Assembly (NCBI GenBank): GCA_020639235.1
Contig: JACKHC010000001.1
Span: 2,232,001-2,296,000 of the forward strand
DNA: 64,000 nucleotides
From: Phycisphaeraceae bacterium
GTDB taxonomy: Bacteria > Planctomycetota > Phycisphaerae > Phycisphaerales > UBA1924
Reading direction: 5' to 3'
The notes under the pieces were generated by a model that saw only the letters and a program-made list of their open reading frames with translations, did not search any database and was not told the origin of the DNA. The position numbers and the translations under genes are program-made. Positions within the stretch are counted from its first letter, which is position 1. Each line of letters opens with the position of its first letter. This document shows, piece after piece, positions 51,599 to 59,215 of this stretch.

Positions 51599-53089
51599 TC
51601 AGATCCATCGGGTCACCAGCACACGCGAGTCGGTAAAGAAGCGCACCGCGTCTTCACCATTGGCGTGGAGGTCGCCGTAGAACGAACTCTTCCAACCCGA
51701 GAACGGGAACACCGCCATCGGCGCCGGTACACCCACATTCACCCCCTGCATGCCCGCCTGGATCGTGCGCGTGAATCGGCGCACAGCGTTGCCGGAGTCG
51801 GTGAAGATGACGGCCATGTTGCCGTACTCGGATTGATTGGCCATCGCAATAGCGTCATCGAGCGTCTTGGCGCGCATCACGGAGAGGACCGGGCCGAAGA
51901 TCTCCTCGCGGACGATCGACATGTCGGGGGTCGCGTGATCGAAGATGGTCGGGCCAACGAAGAATCCCGTCTTGGGCATCGAGGCCTTGCGCCCGTCGAG
52001 CGCCAGCGTCGCACCCGACTTGAGGCCCTGCTCGATATACGACAGAACGCGCTTCTGGGCGGCTTCGGAGACCAAAGGCCCCATTCCCACGCCCGCCTCA
52101 CAACCCGGGCCGACTCTGATCTTGCTCGCCGCGTGGACCAGCGAGGGAACGAGCCAGTCCGCGGAGTCGCCGATGCAGACGACCACCGATCCCGCGAGGC
52201 AACGCTGCCCGGTATTCCCGAACGCCGAACCCAGCACGCCGTCAACGGCGGCCTCGCGATTGGCGTCGGGCATGATCAGTGAGTGATTCTTTGCCCCGCA
52301 CATGCACTGCACACGCTTGCCCGCGGCGGCGGCGTCCTTGTAAATCTCGGCACCGGCGCGCGTCGAACCGACGAACGAAACGGCGCGGATGTCCTTGTGC
52401 GCGATGAGCGCCTTGGCGACCTCGGCGCCGCCGTGGACCAGATTGATCACGCCCGCCGGGAACCCGGCGTCTTTGCAGAGGTCGATCGTCATGCTTGTGG
52501 AGAGCGGGTCGAGCTCCGACGGTTTGAGCACGAATGTGTTGCCGCACGCGACGGCCATCGGCCACATCCACATCGGCACCATGACGGGGAAGTTAAAGGG
52601 TGTGATCCCGAGGCACACCCCCAGAGGGACGCGATCGATCTGGGAGTCGAGCCCGACGCCCCCCTGATCCTCCGTGCGGCAGAAGGAAGTCGAGACCGCG
52701 ATCTGCGGGAGCGTGTTGCCCATGATGAGGACCGGTGCCGCAGTCGCGTACTCAACGCAGTCGATACCGCGCCTAAGCGATCCAATCGCCTCGCCCATGG
52801 TCTTGCCGTGCTCGGTCACGACAACCCTTGCGATATCGTTGAGATTGGCCTCCAGGATCTGCTTGTATCGGAACAGGCACTGAACCCGATCGCCGACCGG
52901 AGTATTGGCCCAACCGGGGAACGCCGACTTGGCCGCCGCGACCGCACGTAGTGCCACCTCGATGCCGCCCGAGGGGACGTGTCCGATCGGCTCCCCGGTC
53001 GCCGGGTTCCTCACGGCTAGCTGCCCATTCTTCGAGCCGCCCGAGACGCGTTCCCCGCCAACGATGTGCTCCGCAACAAGGTTTGCCAT
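51599..53089 (-). CDS. mmsA: Methylmalonate-semialdehyde dehydrogenase (CoA-acylating)
   Basis: A 496-residue aldehyde dehydrogenase. It has YKQILEANLNDIARVVVTEHGKT, the coenzyme region ITPFNFPVMVPMWMWPMAVA and catalytic Cys in FGNTGQRCLAGSVVVC, the pattern of MmsA/IolA, which convert malonate or methylmalonate semialdehyde to acetyl-CoA or propionyl-CoA. This finishes uracil and thymine breakdown. GGAGA 9 nt before 53089 picks this start over a frame open to 53284. It opens the minus-strand operon and is divergent from the succinate dehydrogenase genes; TATCAT (53140-53135) is a -10 candidate. Confidence 0.92.
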   Translation of the reverse strand: MANLVAEHIVGGERVSGGSKNGQLAVRNPATGEPIGHVPSGGIEVALRAVAAAKSAFPGWANTPVGDRVQCLFRYKQILEANLNDIARVVVTEHGKTMGEAIGSLRRGIDCVEYATAAPVLIMGNTLPQIAVSTSFCRTEDQGGVGLDSQIDRVPLGVCLGITPFNFPVMVPMWMWPMAVACGNTFVLKPSELDPLSTSMTIDLCKDAGFPAGVINLVHGGAEVAKALIAHKDIRAVSFVGSTRAGAEIYKDAAAAGKRVQCMCGAKNHSLIMPDANREAAVDGVLGSAFGNTGQRCLAGSVVVCIGDSADWLVPSLVHAASKIRVGPGCEAGVGMGPLVSEAAQKRVLSYIEQGLKSGATLALDGRKASMPKTGFFVGPTIFDHATPDMSIVREEIFGPVLSVMRAKTLDDAIAMANQSEYGNMAVIFTDSGNAVRRFTRTIQAGMQGVNVGVPAPMAVFPFSGWKSSFYGDLHANGEDAVRFFTDSRVLVTRWI

Positions 53090-53214
53090 GGATAAGTCTC
53101 CGGAGTCGGCCATCGCCCAACCGATCAAGTCGTAATGATAGATCGTTTCGGTGCTCTGTGACCCATCAAATTCTCGCCCGGGGGGCGGGACGGTCGAACC
53201 TGTTCGCCATTTGA

Positions 53215-53220
53215 TACACT
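53215..53220 (+). promoter_or_regulatory. -10-like hexamer TACACT before sdh operon
   Basis: TACACT ends 36 nt before the sdh membrane-subunit ATG at 53257. It lies in the 167-nt divergent region with the pyrimidine operon. Confidence 0.35.
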
Positions 53221-53256
53221 CCCGCGGCGCTTTCACACTTGTATGGAGCGGTCCGG

Positions 53257-54075
53257 ATGTCGAATGCGGATTTCCACCTACCACAGCGGGGGCTGGGCAG
53301 CACCGCCCGACGGGACAGGTGGTGGGTCCAGCCGCTGACCGTGTTTTGCGTGCTCTCCGGCTTCATCGTGTACGCGACCTGGGCCGCATTGCAGGGCAAG
53401 CATTACTTCGCGCATGCGAACGGCGAGCACTACCTGTCGCCGTTCTATTCACCTCTTCTGTACGGGGCTGAGCACGAGCCCTACTGGATCGCGCAGGGCG
53501 TGCCCAAGTGGTGGCCGTCGTTCTTGCCATTCTCGCCGGCCATGCTGATCCTGATCGGGCCGGGGCTGATGCGGTTCACCTGCTACTACTACCGCGGCGC
53601 GTATTACAAGGCCTTCTGGGCCGACCCGCTCTCGTGCGCCGTCGGCGAGCCGCGCAAGGGGTACCGCGGCGAGAACTCATTCCCGCTCATCATGCAGAAC
53701 GTGCACCGGTATGTGTTTTACCCCGCCGCCGCGTTCGTGATGGTGCTGCTGTACGACGGGTACAAAGCCCTCTGGTTTACCGACGCAGAGGGCACGCACT
53801 TCGGTGTCGGCGTCGGCTCGATCGTTCTCATCATGAACGCGCTGCTCCTCGGCGGGTACACATTCGGTTGCCACTGCGCGAGGCACCAGATCGGCGGCTT
53901 CCTGAATTCTCTGGCCAAACGCCCGATCCGTTCGAAGTGCTACGCGTGCGTGAACGCTCTCAATAAGCGCCACATGTACTGGGCGTGGGTCAGTCTTGTG
54001 TGGGTCGCGCTGACCGACCTCTATGTTCGCCTGCTCTCCATGGGCTACATCACCGACTTCAGGATCATTTTCTGA
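53257..54075 (+). CDS. Succinate dehydrogenase membrane anchor subunit
   Basis: A 272-residue protein with about five transmembrane helices (WWVQPLTVFCVLSGFIVYATWAA, WWPSFLPFSPAMLILIGPGL, YVFYPAAAFVMVLLY, VGSIVLIMNALLLGGYTFGC, HMYWAWVSLVWVALTDLYV). Several histidines that could bind heme are conserved around NVHRYVFYP and GCHCARHQIGG. Length and features resemble the single large membrane subunit of actinobacterial Sdh1-type enzymes. GGAG 9 nt before 53257 sets the start. It overlaps the flavoprotein gene by 1 nt (TGATG). Confidence 0.8.
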   Translation: MSNADFHLPQRGLGSTARRDRWWVQPLTVFCVLSGFIVYATWAALQGKHYFAHANGEHYLSPFYSPLLYGAEHEPYWIAQGVPKWWPSFLPFSPAMLILIGPGLMRFTCYYYRGAYYKAFWADPLSCAVGEPRKGYRGENSFPLIMQNVHRYVFYPAAAFVMVLLYDGYKALWFTDAEGTHFGVGVGSIVLIMNALLLGGYTFGCHCARHQIGGFLNSLAKRPIRSKCYACVNALNKRHMYWAWVSLVWVALTDLYVRLLSMGYITDFRIIF

Positions 54076-55892
54076 TGGGAACTCCCCAGTGCATCACGCA
54101 TGAACACCAGGTGCTGATCATCGGGGCCGGCGGCGCGGGGCTCCGGGCCGCGATCGAGGCCGCATCGACGGGAATCAATGTCGGGGTTGTCTGCAAGTCG
54201 CTGCTCGGCAAAGCGCACACGGTCATGGCCGAGGGCGGTATGGCCGCGTCCATGGGAAACGTCGACGACCGTGATAACTGGCGCGTCCACTTCGCCGACA
54301 CAATGCGCGGCGGGCAGTACCTCAACAACTGGCGCATGGCCGAGATTCACGCGCGACAGGCGGGTGATCGTGTCCGCGAACTCGAGGCTTGGGGGGCGAT
54401 CTTTGACCGGACCCGCGATGGCAAGATCCTACAGCGGAACTTCGGCGGCCATAAGTACCCGCGACTGGCGCACGTCGGAGACCGCACAGGCCTCGAGATG
54501 ATCCGAACGCTGCAGGATCACGGCATCCATCAGGGCATCGAGTTCTATATGGAGTTCACGGTGCTCGAGATCCTGATGGACGGCGACCGGGTCGCCGGCG
54601 CTGTCGGGTACGACCGCGAGAAAGGCCGCTTTCACATCTGGAAGGCACCCGCCATCGTGCTCGCGACCGGCGGCATCGGGCGCGCGTTCAAGATCACTTC
54701 CAACTCCTGGGAGTACACCGGGGACGGGCACGCGCTGGCCTACCGCGCCGGTGCCGAACTCAAGGACATGGAGTTCGTCCAGTTCCATCCCACCGGGATG
54801 GTCTGGCCGCCCTCCGTACGAGGCATCCTGGTCACCGAAGGCGTCCGGGGCGAGGGCGGCGTGCTGCGCAACAGCCAGGGCCGCCGCTTCATGTTCGATG
54901 ACATCCCCGATCTCTACAAGAACCAGACCGCGTCCGACCCCGAAGAGGGTTGGCGCTATGTGATCGGTGATAAGGATGCACAACGGCCGCCAGAGCTGCT
55001 GACGCGCGACCACGTCGCGAGGTGCATCGTGCGGGAGATCCGTGAAGGCCGGGGCAGCCCGCACGGCGGGGTCTACCTGGACATCGCGTGGATCAAGGAG
55101 AAGATGCGCAACTCCGAAGCGCACATCCGCAAGAAACTCCCCAGCATGTACCACCAGTTCAAACAACTGGCCGGCGTGGATATCACCAAGGACGCGATGG
55201 AGGTCGGGCCGACCACCCACTACGCCATGGGCGGCGTGAATGTGGACGGCCAAACGCAAATGTCCACCGTCAAGGGCTTGTTCGCGTGCGGCGAAGTGGC
55301 GGCCGGTCTGCACGGCGCTAACCGCCTCGGTGGGAACTCGCTGTCCGATCTGGTGGTCTTCGGCAAGCTCGCCGGCGAACACGCGGTTGAGTGGGCGAAG
55401 TCACATCCCAACCCGACCATCGACAGTTCACAGGTGCAGTCCATTTGCCGCGCAGCGCTGGAGCCATTGGAACGATCCGGCGGCGAGAGCCCCTACGAGG
55501 TGCAGGCCAGACTCCAAGACATGATGCAGGACAAAGTCGGCATCGTGCGCAAGGAGAGCGAGATGGCCGAGGCGATCGAGGGCATCGCGTCGCTCCGCAG
55601 GAAAGCCGCGAGCGCATCGGTGCCCGGCAACATCGAATACAACCCCGGGTGGCACACAGCGGTCGATCTCCACAACCTGCTCGTGGTGTCCGAAGCCGTC
55701 GCCCGGTGCGCCTTGGATCGCAAGGAAAGCCGCGGCGCGCACTTCCGCGATGATTACCCCGCCAAGGACGAGGCACACGCATCACACAACACGATCGTGT
55801 ATCGGGGTGCCGACGGGGCGATGGTGGTTGAGCGGCGAGAGATCCCCGCCATGCCTAAGGAACTGAGCGACATCATCAAGGAGATGGGGTGA
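54075..55892 (+). CDS. sdhA: Succinate dehydrogenase/fumarate reductase flavoprotein subunit
   Basis: A 605-residue flavoprotein. The FAD-binding motif is VLIIGAGGAGLRAAIEAAS, and the covalent FAD site is His48 in LLGKAHTVMAEGGMAASMGN. Substrate-site motifs include MEFVQFHPTGMVWPPS, and the C-terminal domain has YEVQARLQDMMQDKVGIVRKE. Length 605 fits SdhA. ATG 54075 overlaps the anchor-subunit stop by 1 nt. Succinate oxidation is more likely than fumarate reduction, though direction cannot be read from sequence. Confidence 0.93.
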   Translation: MGTPQCITHEHQVLIIGAGGAGLRAAIEAASTGINVGVVCKSLLGKAHTVMAEGGMAASMGNVDDRDNWRVHFADTMRGGQYLNNWRMAEIHARQAGDRVRELEAWGAIFDRTRDGKILQRNFGGHKYPRLAHVGDRTGLEMIRTLQDHGIHQGIEFYMEFTVLEILMDGDRVAGAVGYDREKGRFHIWKAPAIVLATGGIGRAFKITSNSWEYTGDGHALAYRAGAELKDMEFVQFHPTGMVWPPSVRGILVTEGVRGEGGVLRNSQGRRFMFDDIPDLYKNQTASDPEEGWRYVIGDKDAQRPPELLTRDHVARCIVREIREGRGSPHGGVYLDIAWIKEKMRNSEAHIRKKLPSMYHQFKQLAGVDITKDAMEVGPTTHYAMGGVNVDGQTQMSTVKGLFACGEVAAGLHGANRLGGNSLSDLVVFGKLAGEHAVEWAKSHPNPTIDSSQVQSICRAALEPLERSGGESPYEVQARLQDMMQDKVGIVRKESEMAEAIEGIASLRRKAASASVPGNIEYNPGWHTAVDLHNLLVVSEAVARCALDRKESRGAHFRDDYPAKDEAHASHNTIVYRGADGAMVVERREIPAMPKELSDIIKEMG

Positions 55893-55927
55893 GCCCCCAG
55901 CGGGGTCGCGCCGAAAGGACTCAGGAC

Positions 55928-56701
55928 ATGGGCGAACAACGGCAAGCAACATTCAGCGTCTGGCGCGGCGATCACCAGACCGGCAAGTTCGTCGATTATA
56001 AGACCACGGTCTCGGAGGGCATGGTCGTCCTCGATGCGATCCACCAGATCCAGGCCGAGTCCGCCTCCGACCTCGCATGCCGATGGAACTGCAAGGCGGG
56101 CAAGTGCGGCTCCTGCTCGGCGGAGATCAATGGCAAGCCCCGTCTCATGTGCATGACGCGCCTCGACATACTCGACATGACTCAACCGGTGACGGTCGAG
56201 CCGATGCGCTCGTTCCCGTCGATCCGCGATCTCGTCACCGACGTGTCATGGAACTTTAGGGTCAAGAAGAGGATCAAACCCTTCAAACCGCGCAAGCCCG
56301 ACGCCGAGGACGGCACCTGGCGCATGTATCAGGCCGATGTCGAGCGCGTCCAGGAGTTCCGTAAGTGCATCGAGTGCTTCCTCTGCCAGGATGTGTGCCA
56401 TGTCCTGCGCGAACACCACAAGCACGACGAGTTCGCCGGGCCACGCCACTTCGTCTATCAGGCCGCGCTTGAGATGCATCCGCTCGACGTCGAGGAGCGT
56501 CTCGGCCAGGTGAAGGGCGAGAACGCGATCGGGTATTGCAATATCACCAAGTGCTGCACCAAGGTCTGCCCTGAACACATCGCGATCACGGACAACGCGA
56601 TCATCCCGCTCAAGGAGCGCGTCAACGACGAGTTCTACGATCCCATCACGAAGCTCTTCCGGATTTTCCGGGCCAGACCGAAGGCCGAGCGCAAGGACTA
56701 A
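55928..56701 (+). CDS. sdhB: Succinate dehydrogenase iron-sulfur subunit
   Basis: A 257-residue protein with three cluster motifs: 2Fe-2S in RWNCKAGKCGSCSAEINGKP, 4Fe-4S in CIECFLCQDVCHV, and 3Fe-4S in YCNITKCCTKVCPEHI. It passes electrons from FAD to the quinone. The start may be ATG 55928 (SD AGGA) or GTG 55889, which overlaps the flavoprotein end; the former removes an arginine-rich stretch not expected in SdhB. It completes a three-subunit complex with the genes at 53257 and 54075. Confidence 0.92.
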   Translation: MGEQRQATFSVWRGDHQTGKFVDYKTTVSEGMVVLDAIHQIQAESASDLACRWNCKAGKCGSCSAEINGKPRLMCMTRLDILDMTQPVTVEPMRSFPSIRDLVTDVSWNFRVKKRIKPFKPRKPDAEDGTWRMYQADVERVQEFRKCIECFLCQDVCHVLREHHKHDEFAGPRHFVYQAALEMHPLDVEERLGQVKGENAIGYCNITKCCTKVCPEHIAITDNAIIPLKERVNDEFYDPITKLFRIFRARPKAERKD

Positions 56702-56733
56702 AGCGAGCGCATCGTTGATTGAAGGGGCAACCA

Positions 56734-57264
56734 ATGCACGAACTGAAGAAGATCCGCGTCGAGTCGATCCCCAGATCGCTGTCGAAGGCCGAGCGGTACC
56801 GGCTGCTCAATGAGCCGCGATGCGCTGAGAGCATCTGCCGTGATATCCTCGCCGTTGACGCGAAGCACGCCGACGCCATCAAGGTCTTGATTCTTGCGAT
56901 CACCGATCAGTTCCCGGTCCCAGGCGATGCCAAGGATCTCCGGGTGCGCAAGGACGAAGCAGAGTCGCTCCTGAGCCGCCTCCCGGACGAGTACTCGCAG
57001 TTCTATTACAAGGGCGTGCTGCTCGAGCGCTGGTCCAAGAGCCTGCTGCTCAATCGAGCCAATCCCAGCATCGTGCACGACTTCCTGGTTCAGGCGATGG
57101 AGGCGTATGCGCAGGCCGAGGCGCTCAGCGACTCCGATAATCAGGACGCGGTCCTCCGCTGGAATACATGTGCCAGGATCATCGACCGGTACGGGCTCGC
57201 TGACCGGTCCGCGAATCCCGCGATCCATCACGAGTCCTACGGCGACGAAGTGCCCTTCCGATAG
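56734..57264 (+). CDS. Small alpha-helical protein of unknown function
   Basis: A 176-residue acidic protein I do not recognise. It is nearly all helical with TPR-like features: RCAESICRDILAVDAKHADAI resembles a repeat, and LLERWSKSLLLNRANPS and AMEAYAQAEALSDSDNQDAVL follow. No signal peptide or membrane helix is present, so it is probably cytoplasmic. It lies 32 nt after sdhB on the same strand and may be co-transcribed. A role in assembly is possible but there is no direct evidence. Confidence 0.7.
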   Translation: MHELKKIRVESIPRSLSKAERYRLLNEPRCAESICRDILAVDAKHADAIKVLILAITDQFPVPGDAKDLRVRKDEAESLLSRLPDEYSQFYYKGVLLERWSKSLLLNRANPSIVHDFLVQAMEAYAQAEALSDSDNQDAVLRWNTCARIIDRYGLADRSANPAIHHESYGDEVPFR

Positions 57265-57306
57265 CAGTCGCCACACGAACGATCAAGCCCTGGAACTCGG
57301 CCCCTC

Positions 57307-58317
57307 GTGCATTCCGATCAAACAACCGTGCCCAACGATCTGTCAGAAGTAGACGGCCTTTTGTTCGCCTGTGTGCTGGACGGAGCGGGCGGCGCGCGGG
57401 TCATCGACTGGGCCGGAGTTGACGCGTGGAAGCAGGATGATGGGCCGCTATGGCTTCACTTCGAGCAGAGTCATCCCCGCGTACAGGACTGGCTGAGGCA
57501 CAAGAGCGGCCTCACTTCAGTAACGGCCGAAGCCCTGCTCGCAACCGAGACCAGGCCGCGCGTGTTCCGCGGCAAACGAGGCGTCGCCGCGATCCTGCGG
57601 GGCGTCAACACCAATCCGGGCGCCGAGCCCGACGACCTGGTAGCGATCCGGATGTGGTCCGAAGGTGTGCGTGTCATCACCATTCGCCACCACAAACTTA
57701 TGACGCCCCGCGATGTTCTGTCGCAACTCGTTGAACATCACAGCGGACCGATCAACGCCGGGCAGTTGTACGAGCGACTGATCGGCCGGCTGATCTCACG
57801 AATGGCCGGAACAGTCGACGCTTACGACGACTCTCTTGATCTCATCGAGGCGGGGCTGGAAACAGAGAGTGCTACCGATCTGCGCCGCCGAGTTTCTGAA
57901 CTCCGACACAGTCTGGTCCTCCTCCGGCGGTATCTGTCCCCCCAACGAGAGGCGCTCGGCAACTTGTTGATCGATCCGCCGGCTTGGCTCGATGAGCAGA
58001 GCCGCATGAACCTTCGTGAGGCCAATGACAAGTTGCTTCGGTACGTCGAGGAGATCGACGCGGCACGGGAACGGGCCATCGTGATCAAAGATGACATCAC
58101 GAATCAGATCGCCGAGTCCGCGAACAAGACGCTGTACGTGCTGGCGGTCATCTCCGCCGTTTTCCTTCCGCTGGGATTGTTGACAGGCCTACTCGGCATC
58201 AACATCGGTGGTATGCCCGGGGTTGATAGCCCCTATGCGTTCTGGATCTTCTGCGGTTTCATGCTCGTCCTCCTGGCCTTCGAACTGATCCTGCTCCGAC
58301 GACTGAAATGGTTCTGA
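57307..58317 (+). CDS. CorA/ZntB-type divalent cation transporter
   Basis: A 336-residue protein with a large N-terminal cytoplasmic domain (residues 1-270) and two C-terminal helices (LYVLAVISAVFLPLGLLTGLL and AFWIFCGFMLVLLAFELILL). The selectivity loop is GLLGINIGGMPGVDSPYAF; GIN in place of GMN together with GGMPG is the ZntB signature rather than CorA. ZntB moves zinc by H+ coupling. The start is unsure: GTG 57307 gives the longest form and GTG 57328 is an alternative; no strong SD is present. Confidence 0.87.
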   Translation: MHSDQTTVPNDLSEVDGLLFACVLDGAGGARVIDWAGVDAWKQDDGPLWLHFEQSHPRVQDWLRHKSGLTSVTAEALLATETRPRVFRGKRGVAAILRGVNTNPGAEPDDLVAIRMWSEGVRVITIRHHKLMTPRDVLSQLVEHHSGPINAGQLYERLIGRLISRMAGTVDAYDDSLDLIEAGLETESATDLRRRVSELRHSLVLLRRYLSPQREALGNLLIDPPAWLDEQSRMNLREANDKLLRYVEEIDAARERAIVIKDDITNQIAESANKTLYVLAVISAVFLPLGLLTGLLGINIGGMPGVDSPYAFWIFCGFMLVLLAFELILLRRLKWF

Positions 58318-58461
58318 AAGCCCATCGCGGCCAGAGCGACCGAGTCGATGGCGTCGTGCCACCCGGGCGACGGAGCAAGAGACACCCCCGGACGAGTGAC
58401 CGCGGCCGAGAGCCGCTCCGACAGGGTACTCCCTGTGATCCGCAGGTCCGCGAAAGCGCTG

Positions 58462-58467
58462 TATTTT
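58462..58467 (+). promoter_or_regulatory. -10-like hexamer TATTTT, near-leaderless start
   Basis: TATTTT ends 6 nt before the ATG at 58474, the same spacing as for the genes at 673, 24226, 29803, 34905 and 42946. No -35 box is evident. Confidence 0.35.
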
Positions 58468-58473
58468 GGATCC

Positions 58474-59211
58474 ATGCCGAAGATCATCGCGATGTGGTCG
58501 GGCCCGCGCAATATTTCGACTGCCATGATGCGCGCCTGGTCCGCCCGTCCGGACACCGTCGTCTGCGATGAGCCGCTGTACGCGCTCTACCTCAAGCGGA
58601 CCGGCATCGATCATCCTGGTCGGGATGAGATCATCCGAGAGTGTCCCACCGATCTCGATGTCATTGTCCGCACGTTGACAACCCCGCCCGCCCCGCCAGT
58701 ATCGATCTTCTACCAGAAGCACATGTCCCACCACCTCCTTCCCGATATCGACTCCGCCTGGATCGAAAGACTTACAAACGCATTCCTCATCCGCGAACCC
58801 CGGGATATGCTCACATCCCTCTTGCGTGTCCTTCCTAGCGCGGATATCGACGCGACCGGCCTGCCCCAGCAGGCGCGGCTATTCGACAGAGAGGCGCAAC
58901 GGCTGGGCTATGCCCCCCCGGTGATCGACGCCCGCGATACGCTGCAGGATCCGCGAGGCATCCTCACAGCGCTCTGCGAGTCGCTCGCCGTCGAGTTCAC
59001 CCCATCGATGCTTTGTTGGGAGCCCGGGCCACGCGCAACCGATGGTGTATGGGCCAAGCACTGGTACGCCGCTGTCGAGCGGTCCACCGGATTCTCGCCC
59101 TATCAACACAAGGATGAAGAAGTTCCGCGCCGGCATCGCGGCCTGCTCCGCGAGTGTCAGTCGCTCTACCAATGTCTGGCTGAGCACCGGCTCCGAGCAG
59201 TAATCGGATAA
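58474..59211 (+). CDS. Sulfotransferase-like protein paired with class IV aminotransferase
   Basis: A 245-residue protein starting MPKIIAMWSGPRNISTAMMR, a P-loop resembling the 5'-phosphosulfate loop, with CDEPLYALYLKRTGIDHPG after it and NAFLIREPRDMLTSLLRV as the 3'-phosphate region. A conserved end is KHWYAAVERSTGFSPYQ. It lies 4 nt upstream of the aminotransferase. I recall plant proteins (Arabidopsis At3g05190 and At5g27410) that join a very similar N-terminal domain to the same type of aminotransferase. Actual activity unknown. Start at 58474 is short of the open frame, which begins at 58348, and follows a -10-like hexamer. Confidence 0.75.
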   Translation: MPKIIAMWSGPRNISTAMMRAWSARPDTVVCDEPLYALYLKRTGIDHPGRDEIIRECPTDLDVIVRTLTTPPAPPVSIFYQKHMSHHLLPDIDSAWIERLTNAFLIREPRDMLTSLLRVLPSADIDATGLPQQARLFDREAQRLGYAPPVIDARDTLQDPRGILTALCESLAVEFTPSMLCWEPGPRATDGVWAKHWYAAVERSTGFSPYQHKDEEVPRRHRGLLRECQSLYQCLAEHRLRAVIG

Positions 59212-59215
59212 GAAA

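Noticed and set aside
58913..58919. C7 run in the sulfotransferase-like gene as a phase-variation tract
   Set aside because: Runs of seven occur several times in this GC-rich window; only the G9 run and the paired G7 runs were kept.
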